Shown here in pieces: positions 33,114-40,971 of a stretch of DNA of 64,000 nucleotides. The translations under genes were made by a program, and so were the position numbers. Where the stretch lies: NCBI RefSeq assembly GCF_003703975.1, contig NZ_QTJY01000010.1, positions 124,001 to 188,000 on the forward strand, read 5' to 3'. Each line of letters begins with the position of its first letter. Position 1 is the first letter of the stretch. The notes under the pieces are model-generated. The model did not search any database. It was not told where the DNA came from and saw only the letters and a list, made by a program, of their open reading frames with translations. This stretch comes from Larkinella soli (lineage in GTDB: Bacteria > Bacteroidota > Bacteroidia > Cytophagales > Spirosomataceae).

Positions 33114-33737
33114 ATGGACACGAGCAGGGAAACCGACCTCAATACGGAACAGAAGATTAAGGAAGCCGCCCGTAAGGTGTTTCTGGAGAAAGGATTCGAC
33201 GGGGCCAAGCTGAAGCACATCGCCCAGGAGGCCGACGTGAACATCGCCCTGGTCAATTATTACTTCCGGAGCAAGGAACAGCTCTATAAGAGCATTTTTC
33301 TCGAAGCCTTCAAAAATTTCTTCGGCACGATCTATCATCTGCTCAACGATGAATTGCCCCTTGAAATCAAGATCTGGAAGCTGATCGACCGCTATACCGA
33401 TTTTCTGGCCGCCAACCCCCACCTGCCCCTGTTTGTCCTGTCCGAGCTGCTGAAGGGCGGGGGCGTTCTGATCACCGACCTGGAGATGCCGAAACTTCTG
33501 AAAACCTCCCACTTTGTGATGCAGCTTCGGGAAGAGGGCGAACGCGGCACCATCCGGAAGGTCGACCCGATTCAGGTGCTGTCCACCCTGATCGGGACGC
33601 TGGTGCTGCCGTTCATGGCGAAGCCCATCATTACCCTGATCGCCGATTTCGAGAACGAGGAACAGTTCCGGGTCTTTCTGGAAAACCGCAAAACCGTCGT
33701 TTTTGAAATGGTCATGGGCTACCTACGCAGCCGATGA
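33114..33737 (+). CDS. TetR/AcrR-family transcriptional regulator
   Basis: A 207-residue repressor. The N-terminal helix-turn-helix spans about 11-57 (EAARKVFLEKGFDGAKLKHI, VNIALVNYYFRSKEQLYKSI); the remainder is the helical ligand-binding and dimerisation domain, with a C-terminal TetR_C-like portion. It diverges from the RibD-C-like gene, with which it shares a promoter region containing an inverted repeat. The ligand is unknown. The gene stands alone, and a GH95 gene begins about 110 bases later. Confidence 0.9.
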   Translation: MDTSRETDLNTEQKIKEAARKVFLEKGFDGAKLKHIAQEADVNIALVNYYFRSKEQLYKSIFLEAFKNFFGTIYHLLNDELPLEIKIWKLIDRYTDFLAANPHLPLFVLSELLKGGGVLITDLEMPKLLKTSHFVMQLREEGERGTIRKVDPIQVLSTLIGTLVLPFMAKPIITLIADFENEEQFRVFLENRKTVVFEMVMGYLRSR

Positions 33738-33851
33738 CGCGTCCTGCTCTGGATTAAATGCCTTTTCAAAGAACCCGACGGTAAAAAAACAGCCGGCGAA
33801 AAGAGTATGATCGGATGGGACTTAACTAATCAGTAATAGGACCCATTCACT

Positions 33852-36311
33852 ATGAAAAGACTATTCCGGATCTTCTTCCTTCTGGTGGCTGCACCGGCCT
33901 TCGCCCAGCAGCCAACCCCGCTGAAACTCTGGTACGATAAACCCGCCGGAACCACCTGGACGGCGGCCCTGCCCGTCGGCAACGGACGGCTTGGCGCGAT
34001 GGTGTACGGCAATCCCGATCAGGAAGTCATCAAGCTCAACGAAGCCACCGTCTGGTCGGGCGGCCCCAACCGCAACGAAAATCCGGACGCGCTTTCCGGT
34101 CTGGCGACTATCCGGCAGCTGATCTTCGAGGGCAAACACGCTGAAGCACAGAAGCTGGCGGCCGAGAAATACCAGTCGAAAAGTAACAACGGGATGAAAT
34201 ACCAGCCCGTCGGTAACCTGCACCTGAGCTTCCCGGGCCACGATCAGCATTCGAATTACTATCGCGATCTGGACCTCGAACGGGCCGTGACCACCACTTC
34301 CTATACCGCCGACGGCGTGAAATATACGCGCCAGGTGATCGCTTCCGTTCCCGATCAGGTCATCGCCGTCCGGCTCACCGCCGACCGGCCGCGCCGGCTG
34401 AGTTTCACGGCCTTCCTTACCAGCCCGCAGCAGTCGCAGGAAAGCGTGGAGAAAGGCGGCAAACTGGTGCTGACCGGTACCACCGGCGACCACGAGGGCG
34501 TCAAAGGCCAGGTGAAGTTCAACGCCCACGTGCGGGTCATTCCGGAGGGCGGACAACTGACGGCGGGCGATACGTCCGTGACCGTCAGCAACGCCGATGC
34601 CGCTACGATTCTGGTTTCCATCGGTACCAACTTCGTCGATTACAAAACCCTGACCGCCGACCCGCGGGCGCTGGCCGAAAAGTACCTGACGAAAGCCGCT
34701 CCCCGGCCGTTCCAAACCATCCTGAACGACCATGTAGCGGCCTACCGCAAGTATTTCGACCGCGTCCGGCTCGACCTCGGCACCAGCGAAGCCGCCCAAT
34801 TGCCGACCGACGAACGCATCCGGCAGTTTGCGACCGGCAACGACCCGCAGCTGGTGACGCTGTACTTCCAGTTTGGGCGGTATCTGCTGATTTCAGCCTC
34901 CCAGCCCGGCGGTCAGCCTGCCACCCTTCAGGGCCTCTGGAACCAGCAAATGGACCCGCCCTGGGACAGCAAGTATACGATCAACATCAACACCGAGATG
35001 AACTACTGGCCCGCCGAGCTGACCAACCTCAGCGAGATGCACGAGCCCCTGATTCAGATGGTGAAGGAGTTGTCGGTGGCCGGCCAGCCGACCGCCAGAA
35101 CCCTCTACGGCGCCGGGGGCTGGGTGGCCCACCACAACACCGACCTCTTCCGCATTACGGGGCCCGTGGACCCCATTTTCTACGGTTTATGGCCGATGGG
35201 CGGGGCCTGGCTGAGCCAGCACCTCTGGGAGAAATACCGCTATTCGGGCGATAAGAACTACCTCAAAACCGTCTACCCGGCCATGAAGGGTGCCGCCCAG
35301 TTCTTTATTGATTTTCTGGTTGAGGAACCGACGCATCACTACCTCGTCGTGTGCCCCGGCATGTCGCCGGAAAATGCCCCTTCAACCCGGCAGGGCGTCT
35401 CGATTGGCGCAGGAACCACCATGGACAACCAACTGGTGTTCGACATCCTGACGGCTACCATGCAGGCGGCCGAAGTGCTGAATACCGACGCGGCCTTCGT
35501 CAAAACGCTGAAGGAAAAACGCGACCGGCTGGCGCCGATGCAGGTCGGCAAACACGGTCAGCTGCAGGAGTGGCTCGAAGACCTGGACGACCCCAACGAC
35601 AAGCACCGGCACATTTCGCACCTCTACGGTCTGTTCCCTTCCGACCAGCTGTCGGCCTACCGCACCCCCGAGCTGTTCAGCGCGGCCCGCACCTCCCTCG
35701 AACACCGGGGCGACGTGTCGACGGGCTGGTCGATGGGCTGGAAGGTCAACTGGTGGGCGCGGCTCCTCGACGGCAACCGGGCCTATAAACTCATCACCGA
35801 CCAGCTTTCGCCGGTGAACAAGCCCGGCAAGAAAGGCGGGGGCGGCACCTACACGAACCTGTTCGACGCCCACCCGCCGTTCCAGATCGACGGCAACTTC
35901 GGCTGTACGGCCGGTATTGCCGAAATGCTCATGCAGAGCCACGACGGCGCCATCCACCTGCTGCCCGCCCTGCCCGACGGCTGGAAGTCCGGCAGCATCA
36001 GCGGCCTGCGGGCGCGGGGCGGCTTCGAGATCCGGTCGATGGAGTGGAAAGACGGCCGGCTGGCGAAAGTGACCATCCGCTCGACGCTCGGGGGCAACTG
36101 CCGCATCCGCGTCCCGAACGCCCTGCGTGCCGCCGGACTGACGCTCAAACCCGCATCCGGCTCCAACCCGAACCCGTTCTACAAAACCGCCGACACCAAA
36201 CCGGCCGGCGTCTCGCCGGAAGCAAAACTGAATCCGCCCGCTCCGAAAGCCACCCAACTGGTCGAGTTCACGACCCGGCCGGGGCAGACGTATGTGCTGA
36301 CGGCGGAGTAG
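33852..36311 (+). CDS. Glycoside hydrolase family 95 (alpha-L-fucosidase-type)
   Basis: An 819-residue exported GH95 enzyme. A signal peptide ends AAPAFA. The N-terminal beta-sandwich domain begins [15 protein letters not shown] and [12 protein letters not shown]; the (alpha/alpha)6 barrel includes [20 protein letters not shown] and the [16 protein letters not shown] block. GH95 members remove alpha-1,2-fucose or related alpha-L-galactose by inversion, although several plant-polysaccharide variants exist, so the exact sugar is inference. It is followed directly by a cloverleaf-like repeat, then a Tat-exported Gfo/Idh/MocA protein and a DUF1080 enzyme. Confidence 0.93.
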   Translation: MKRLFRIFFLLVAAPAFAQQPTPLKLWYDKPAGTTWTAALPVGNGRLGAMVYGNPDQEVIKLNEATVWSGGPNRNENPDALSGLATIRQLIFEGKHAEAQKLAAEKYQSKSNNGMKYQPVGNLHLSFPGHDQHSNYYRDLDLERAVTTTSYTADGVKYTRQVIASVPDQVIAVRLTADRPRRLSFTAFLTSPQQSQESVEKGGKLVLTGTTGDHEGVKGQVKFNAHVRVIPEGGQLTAGDTSVTVSNADAATILVSIGTNFVDYKTLTADPRALAEKYLTKAAPRPFQTILNDHVAAYRKYFDRVRLDLGTSEAAQLPTDERIRQFATGNDPQLVTLYFQFGRYLLISASQPGGQPATLQGLWNQQMDPPWDSKYTININTEMNYWPAELTNLSEMHEPLIQMVKELSVAGQPTARTLYGAGGWVAHHNTDLFRITGPVDPIFYGLWPMGGAWLSQHLWEKYRYSGDKNYLKTVYPAMKGAAQFFIDFLVEEPTHHYLVVCPGMSPENAPSTRQGVSIGAGTTMDNQLVFDILTATMQAAEVLNTDAAFVKTLKEKRDRLAPMQVGKHGQLQEWLEDLDDPNDKHRHISHLYGLFPSDQLSAYRTPELFSAARTSLEHRGDVSTGWSMGWKVNWWARLLDGNRAYKLITDQLSPVNKPGKKGGGGTYTNLFDAHPPFQIDGNFGCTAGIAEMLMQSHDGAIHLLPALPDGWKSGSISGLRARGGFEIRSMEWKDGRLAKVTIRSTLGGNCRIRVPNALRAAGLTLKPASGSNPNPFYKTADTKPAGVSPEAKLNPPAPKATQLVEFTTRPGQTYVLTAE

Positions 36312-36413
36312 ACCACCCCCGGCCCCTCCTTGGTAAGGAGGGGGAGTTCGCTGCCAATTTTTTAAAATCAGCAAAGCCACCCCCTCCTTACCAAGGAGGG
36401 GCCGGGGGGTGGT
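36312..36413. repeat. Cloverleaf-like palindromic repeat, copy 1
   Basis: Begins on the base after the GH95 stop codon. The outer arms ACCACCCCC/GGGGGGTGGT pair, and two internal hairpins, CCCCTCCTTGGTAAGGAGGGG and its reverse complement, flank a central loop, giving a cross-shaped fold. The same element is at 40848-40968 and, inverted, 44801-44904. It may terminate transcription or protect the 3' end. Confidence 0.85.
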
Positions 36414-36484
36414 GCGATAAGTAAACCCGGCCTGCCCCCGCCTTTTACCATCACATCCTTCAGAACCCCGAACCTGACGTCGTT

Positions 36485-37801
36485 ATGGAAAAAGAACCGG
36501 CAACGGCCGTTTCCCGCAGAAAATTCATCGGGCAGGCTTCCACGGCCCTGTCCGCCTTCCTGATCGTACCCCGCTTCGTACTGGGCGGCCGGGGCTACCG
36601 GGCGCCCAGCGACATGATCACGCTGGGTTTCATCGGAACCGGCAAGCAGAGCCGCGGACTGTCGCGGCAGTTTCTGACCACGGGCGAAACCCGTATTCTG
36701 GCGGCCGCCGAGGTCTACAAGGCCAAACGCCAGCTGTTCATCGACCAGGTCAAAACTTTCTACACCAGCGAGGCCGGGCAGGGGAAGGGGACGTATACCG
36801 ACATTCAGCTCTATGACGATTTCCGGCAGCTGCTCGACCGCAAGGACATCGACGCGGTGGTGATCGTGACGCCGGACCACTGGCACGCGGTCATGGCCGT
36901 GAAAGCCGCCGAAGCCGGCAAGGATATTTACTGCGAAAAACCGCTTTCGCTGACGGTGCGGGAAGGCCGCGCCATGGTGCAGGCCGCCCGGAAACACAAC
37001 CGGGTGTTCCAGACCGGCAGTATGCAGCGCTCCTGGCCGGAGTTCCGGCAGACCGCCGAACTCATCCGCAACGGCTACCTCGGCGACATCAAAATGATTA
37101 AAGTGAACGTCGGCGGGCCACCGAAACCGTATACGCTTCAGGGCGAGCCGGTTCCCGAAGGACTGGACTGGAGCGCCTGGCTGGGGCCGAACGAGCCGAA
37201 ACCGTTCAGCACGGAGCTGGCTCCCCCGCTCTCGCAGGACGTTTTCCCGAACTGGCGAAACTACAAGGAGTTCGGCGGGGGCGGAGTGACGGACTGGGGC
37301 GCTCATATGTTCGACATCGTGCAGTGGTCGCTGGACATGGACAACAGCGGGCCGGTGGAGGTGATTCCGCCCGACGGCAGGGAGCATAAATTCCTGACCT
37401 ACCGCTACGCCAGCGGCATTACCATGACCCACGAGCCCTGGGAGTGGAGCAACGCCATCCAGTATGTCGGGACGGAAGGGACGCTGAACATCCAGCGCCG
37501 GAAGCTCGAAACCACCCCGACGGCCCTGAAAGACCGCGTGATCGGCAACAACGACAGGCGCGTGTATTTCAGCGACAACCACTACAAGGACTTCCTGGAC
37601 GCCATGCGGAAACGCAGCAAGCCCATCTGCGACGTGGAGGTCGGGCACCGGACGGCGACGGTCTGCAACATCGGCAACATCGCCTATGAACTGAAGCGGC
37701 CGCTGCGCTGGGACCCGAAAAAAGAATCGTTCAAAAAAGACAGGGAGGCCAACGCCCTGCTCGAACGCCCGCTGCGCGACGAATGGTCCATTAAAGTTTA
37801 A
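36485..37801 (+). CDS. Tat-exported Gfo/Idh/MocA-family oxidoreductase
   Basis: A 438-residue NAD(P)-dependent sugar oxidoreductase. The N-terminus carries a twin-arginine signal (SRRKFIGQAS, followed by a hydrophobic stretch), so the protein is exported folded with its cofactor. The Rossmann fold has ITLGFIGTGKQSRG and VVIVTPDHWHAVMAVKAAEAG, then the EKPLSLTVREG motif with the catalytic-region Lys. Similar enzymes oxidise the C3 hydroxyl of glycosides, enabling cleavage by 3-keto-glycoside hydrolases. The next gene, 30 bases on, is such a hydrolase (DUF1080), so the two probably act in sequence. Confidence 0.92.
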   Translation: MEKEPATAVSRRKFIGQASTALSAFLIVPRFVLGGRGYRAPSDMITLGFIGTGKQSRGLSRQFLTTGETRILAAAEVYKAKRQLFIDQVKTFYTSEAGQGKGTYTDIQLYDDFRQLLDRKDIDAVVIVTPDHWHAVMAVKAAEAGKDIYCEKPLSLTVREGRAMVQAARKHNRVFQTGSMQRSWPEFRQTAELIRNGYLGDIKMIKVNVGGPPKPYTLQGEPVPEGLDWSAWLGPNEPKPFSTELAPPLSQDVFPNWRNYKEFGGGGVTDWGAHMFDIVQWSLDMDNSGPVEVIPPDGREHKFLTYRYASGITMTHEPWEWSNAIQYVGTEGTLNIQRRKLETTPTALKDRVIGNNDRRVYFSDNHYKDFLDAMRKRSKPICDVEVGHRTATVCNIGNIAYELKRPLRWDPKKESFKKDREANALLERPLRDEWSIKV

Positions 37802-37831
37802 CCCGAAAAACGACGGCAAGTCCGGTTTTCC

Positions 37832-38677
37832 ATGAAATTTCGCCCGAGTGTTTTCCTGTTCCTGGCCCTCTGTCTGATCGCTTCTTCGGCGGCTACGTGG
37901 CAGAAGAAGGATGCCTGGATTCAGCTTTTCAACGGAAAAGACCTGAAAGACTGGTCGGTGAAGATCGCCGGGCACCCGCTGAACGACAACTTCGGCAACA
38001 CGTTCCGGGTCGAGGACGGGAAGATGGTGGTCCGGTATGACCAGTACAAGGCCTTCGACGAGCAATACGGCCATATCTTCTACAAACGTAAGTTTTCCCA
38101 CTACCTGCTGGTGCTGGAATACCGCTTCGTCGGGGACCAGGTCGCCGGCGGACCGGGTTGGGCGACCCGTAACAGCGGGGCCATGCTGCACTGCCAGGAC
38201 CCGGCCACGATGGGCGTCAAACAGGATTTCCCGATTTCGCTGGAGATGCAGCTGCTGGGCGGTAACGGCAAGGCCGAGCGCCATACGGCCAACCTCTGCA
38301 CCCCGGGCACCAACGTGGTCATGAACGGCAAGCTGTTTACCCCGCATTGCGTCGATTCACGCTCCAAAACCTACCACGGCGACCAGTGGGTGCGGGCTGC
38401 GGCCCTCGTCCTGGGCGATTCGATGATGGTCCACATCGTCGAGGGCGATACCGTGCTGTCGTACGAAAAACCGCAGATCGGGGGCGGTAACGTAATCCAC
38501 CACAACCCGGCCGTAAAGAAAGACGGGCAGCTTATCCGGGAAGGCTGGATCTCGCTCCAGAGCGAAAGCCATCCCGTTGAATTCCGCAAGGTGGCGCTGT
38601 TCGACCTGGCGCCGTATGCCCGCGACCGGAAGCGGCTGACCGCCGTCCTGCAGAATCTGCGCACCGCCACGCCCTAA
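37832..38677 (+). CDS. 3-keto-disaccharide hydrolase family (DUF1080) protein
   Basis: A 281-residue exported beta-jellyroll protein. A signal peptide covers about residues 1-22. The domain starts FNGKDLKDWSVKIAGHP, with the typical LVLEYRFVGDQVAGGPGWATR strand and a WISLQSESHPVEFRKV ending, matching DUF1080. Family members hydrolyse 3-keto-glycosides made by Gfo/Idh/MocA-type dehydrogenases in the non-canonical oxidation-elimination route. This gene is 30 bases behind such a dehydrogenase. Substrate is unknown. Confidence 0.92.
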   Translation: MKFRPSVFLFLALCLIASSAATWQKKDAWIQLFNGKDLKDWSVKIAGHPLNDNFGNTFRVEDGKMVVRYDQYKAFDEQYGHIFYKRKFSHYLLVLEYRFVGDQVAGGPGWATRNSGAMLHCQDPATMGVKQDFPISLEMQLLGGNGKAERHTANLCTPGTNVVMNGKLFTPHCVDSRSKTYHGDQWVRAAALVLGDSMMVHIVEGDTVLSYEKPQIGGGNVIHHNPAVKKDGQLIREGWISLQSESHPVEFRKVALFDLAPYARDRKRLTAVLQNLRTATP

Positions 38678-38771
38678 GCCGCCGACCACCGTCCATTTGG
38701 ATAAAAAGAGCGGCCCCGCCCAAACCCGGCCGCGGGGAACGGGTTCTACCTGCAACATAACCCGATTCCGA

Positions 38772-39671
38772 ATGTTTACACTTGCCATCCATGGGGGAGC
38801 CGGCACGCTGTCTCCTTCCGAAATGACTCCCGAAAAAGAAGCCGCTTACCGCCGGGGCCTCGAAGACGCCCTGCAGGCCGGTCTGGCGGTATTATCCGGG
38901 AACGGATCTGCTCTTGACGCCGTCGAAAAAGCGGTGAACAGCCTGGAAGACAATGAATTGTTCAATGCCGGGCGGGGGGCCGCCCTCACCTCGGACGGCC
39001 GCCAGGAGATGGATGCTTCGATCATGTGCGGAAGAACCGGCAAAGCCGGGGCCGTGGCCGGGGTGAAAAACGTCCGGAACCCGATCACGCTGTCGCGGCT
39101 GGTGATGGAAAAAACCGATTACATCTTCCTGCTCGGTGACGGCGCCGAAGAATTCGCCCGGGAACAGCAGCTGCCGTTCGAACCCGATGCCTATTACATC
39201 ACCGAATTTCGAAAGGAGGAACTGCGGAAGGCGCAGCAGAAACCGGCTGGCGTCGGGAAGGGAACGGTCGGGGCCGTGGCCCTCGACCGGCACGGCAACC
39301 TGGCGGCCGCCACCTCCACCGGCGGCACGACCAACAAACGGTACGGCCGCGTCGGCGACAGCCCGATCATCGGGGCCGGCACCTACGCCGACAACCGCAT
39401 CGGGGCCATTTCCTGCACCGGCGACGGCGAATATTTCATCCGGCTCGTGGCCGCCTACGACGTGGCCTGCCTCATGGACTACAAGGGTCTTTCCCTTGCC
39501 GAAGCCTGCCGGACGGTAATATTCGACAAACTGAAACCGCTGGGGGGCGAAGGGGGGCTGATTGCCGTCGATCCGGCCGGAAACGCCGAACTCGTTTATC
39601 ATTCCGAGGGCATGTATCGCGGATGGGCCGACGAGCGGGGCCGGAAGGAGGTCGCAATCTTCGACCGGTGA
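38772..39671 (+). CDS. Isoaspartyl peptidase / L-asparaginase (Ntn hydrolase)
   Basis: A 299-residue asparaginase-2-type N-terminal-nucleophile enzyme made as a proenzyme. FTLAIHGGAGTLSPSE opens the chain, and GKGTVGAVALDRHGNLAAAT holds the autocleavage site, with Thr165 becoming the nucleophile. GDSPIIGAGTYADN and STGGTTNKRYGRVGD line the pocket. The enzyme cleaves beta-aspartyl dipeptides such as beta-Asp-Arg and also asparagine. Its stop is directly adjacent to that of a convergent cyanophycinase, and cyanophycin synthetase is next, so its probable job is the last step of cyanophycin breakdown. ATG 38772 was chosen; upstream codons lack family support. Confidence 0.93.
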   Translation: MFTLAIHGGAGTLSPSEMTPEKEAAYRRGLEDALQAGLAVLSGNGSALDAVEKAVNSLEDNELFNAGRGAALTSDGRQEMDASIMCGRTGKAGAVAGVKNVRNPITLSRLVMEKTDYIFLLGDGAEEFAREQQLPFEPDAYYITEFRKEELRKAQQKPAGVGKGTVGAVALDRHGNLAAATSTGGTTNKRYGRVGDSPIIGAGTYADNRIGAISCTGDGEYFIRLVAAYDVACLMDYKGLSLAEACRTVIFDKLKPLGGEGGLIAVDPAGNAELVYHSEGMYRGWADERGRKEVAIFDR

Positions 39672-40514
39672 TCAGGAGATTTTCATATCCCGCAGGGTGA
39701 AGTTGTTGCCGTGGCGGAGGATATGCACCAGCATGTTCTCGATGAAAATGTCGTGGCTGGCCCGGGCGACGGTGTAGTTGGATTCCTGAAGGCTCCGGCC
39801 GTCGATGAGCGTCACCAGGCCCGACCCGATGGTTTCGAGTTTGTTTCCTTTTCGTATAATGATGCCGGTATCTTCTTCCAGCCCGATGCCGATGTGGGTG
39901 GGGTTCTCGGCCACGGCCACGGCCAGCCGCCGGAAGCGCCCCCGCACCAGAAAATGGGTATCGATGATGGCTTCGTGGACCAGCGCCAGGCCGGAATACA
40001 GCGGCACGGACGTGCTGGGGCGGCCGGTTTTTTCTTCGGCCGGATAGATCATCAGGTCCGACATGGCCATCGCTCCGGCGCTGGTTCCGGCAATGACGAA
40101 CGTATCCTGCAGATAACGCTCATGAATGAGTCTGGCGAACGCCGTATCCCGGAACACGGAAGTGAGCTTGAACTGGTCGCCCCCGGAGAACATCACGGCG
40201 CCGGCTTTGGCGATGCGTTCCAGCACCTCCGGCGCGTCGGCTTCTTCGCGGCTGGTGATCGGTAAGACGTCGGTTCTGGCGTGCCCCAGCTTGCGAAAGG
40301 CGCGTAGGTACGTACTGCCTACTTTTTCGGGAATGCTGGAGGCCGTGGTGATGACTTCGAGCGAGGATTTGGGGTTTTTTATCTCCGAAACCACCCGGTA
40401 AAGAATCCCGGAACTGACGAAATGATGGGGCGTGTCCTGGACGTGCAGCGGCTTTCTTCGGGTTCCTTTGTCTTCGTTTCCGCCAATGGCAATCAGCGTT
40501 CCTTTTACGATCAT
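39672..40514 (-). CDS. cphB: Cyanophycinase
   Basis: A 280-residue serine exopeptidase (peptidase S51) that cuts multi-L-arginyl-poly-L-aspartate into beta-Asp-Arg dipeptides. The nucleophile motif FVIAGTSAGAMAMSDLM (Ser near residue 145) and AVMFSGGDQFKLTSVF match characterised cyanophycinases, and GIGLEEDTGIIIRKGNK forms the end of the core. No signal peptide is present, so it is cytoplasmic, where cyanophycin granules accumulate. ATG 40514 was used; the frame upstream to 40574 is not conserved sequence. It converges with the isoaspartyl peptidase without a gap and lies just downstream of the repeat-separated cyanophycin synthetase. Confidence 0.93.
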   Translation of the reverse strand: MIVKGTLIAIGGNEDKGTRRKPLHVQDTPHHFVSSGILYRVVSEIKNPKSSLEVITTASSIPEKVGSTYLRAFRKLGHARTDVLPITSREEADAPEVLERIAKAGAVMFSGGDQFKLTSVFRDTAFARLIHERYLQDTFVIAGTSAGAMAMSDLMIYPAEEKTGRPSTSVPLYSGLALVHEAIIDTHFLVRGRFRRLAVAVAENPTHIGIGLEEDTGIIIRKGNKLETIGSGLVTLIDGRSLQESNYTVARASHDIFIENMLVHILRHGNNFTLRDMKIS

Positions 40515-40645
40515 AAGGCTTCTTCTGTCAGGCTTTGGGGAAATCTCCTGACAAAATAAGATAACAGCGGCCAAATTGTTTCATCCGGAGCCGCAAAGCG
40601 GCAAGAGATTTTATTCTGCTCCGTTTTTCCTCCGAGGCCTTTTTA

Positions 40646-40800
40646 ACCACCCCCCGGCCCCCTCCTTGGTAAAGAGGGGGAGTTTTTTGTCATCCCGACG
40701 CAGGAGGGATCCTGTGGCACGGCATTCCGTCAGTTGGGTCATTGAGCCATAAGATCCCTTCTTCCGTCGGGATGACAAACCTCTGCGAAGCCACCCCCTC
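40646..40800. repeat. Disrupted cloverleaf-like repeat containing a nested GTCATCCCGACG palindrome
   Basis: The left half (ACCACCCCCCGGC.. from 40646) and right half (GCGAAGCCACCCCCTC, ending near 40800) match the cloverleaf repeat, but the central loop is replaced by a 94-base imperfect palindrome at 40686-40779 whose 15-base ends, TTTGTCATCCCGACG and its complement, are perfect. A second, independent copy of that inner element lies at 60168-60260, which supports insertion of one repeat into another. Confidence 0.75.
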
Positions 40801-40847
40801 AGAGCTTGTTTGGGGAAGGGTTTATCCTGAAGAACGAGGGACGCCGG

Positions 40848-40968
40848 ACCACCCCCCGGCCGGAGCGCCGGTCCGACCCCTCCTTGCTAAGGAGGGGGAG
40901 AGTGCGCTGCCCCTTTTCAGTTCTGCGGAGCCACCCCCTCCTGTTTTAGGAGGGGGCCGGGGGGTGGT
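40848..40968. repeat. Cloverleaf-like palindromic repeat, copy 2
   Basis: Outer arms ACCACCCCCC/GGGGGGTGGT with internal CCCCTCCTTGCTAAGGAGGGG and CCCCCTCCTGTTTTAGGAGG hairpins. A small extra hairpin (CGGAGCGCCGGTCCG) is inserted in the left arm. It ends three bases before the stop codon of cyanophycin synthetase, which is transcribed toward it. Confidence 0.85.
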
Positions 40969-40971
40969 CTC

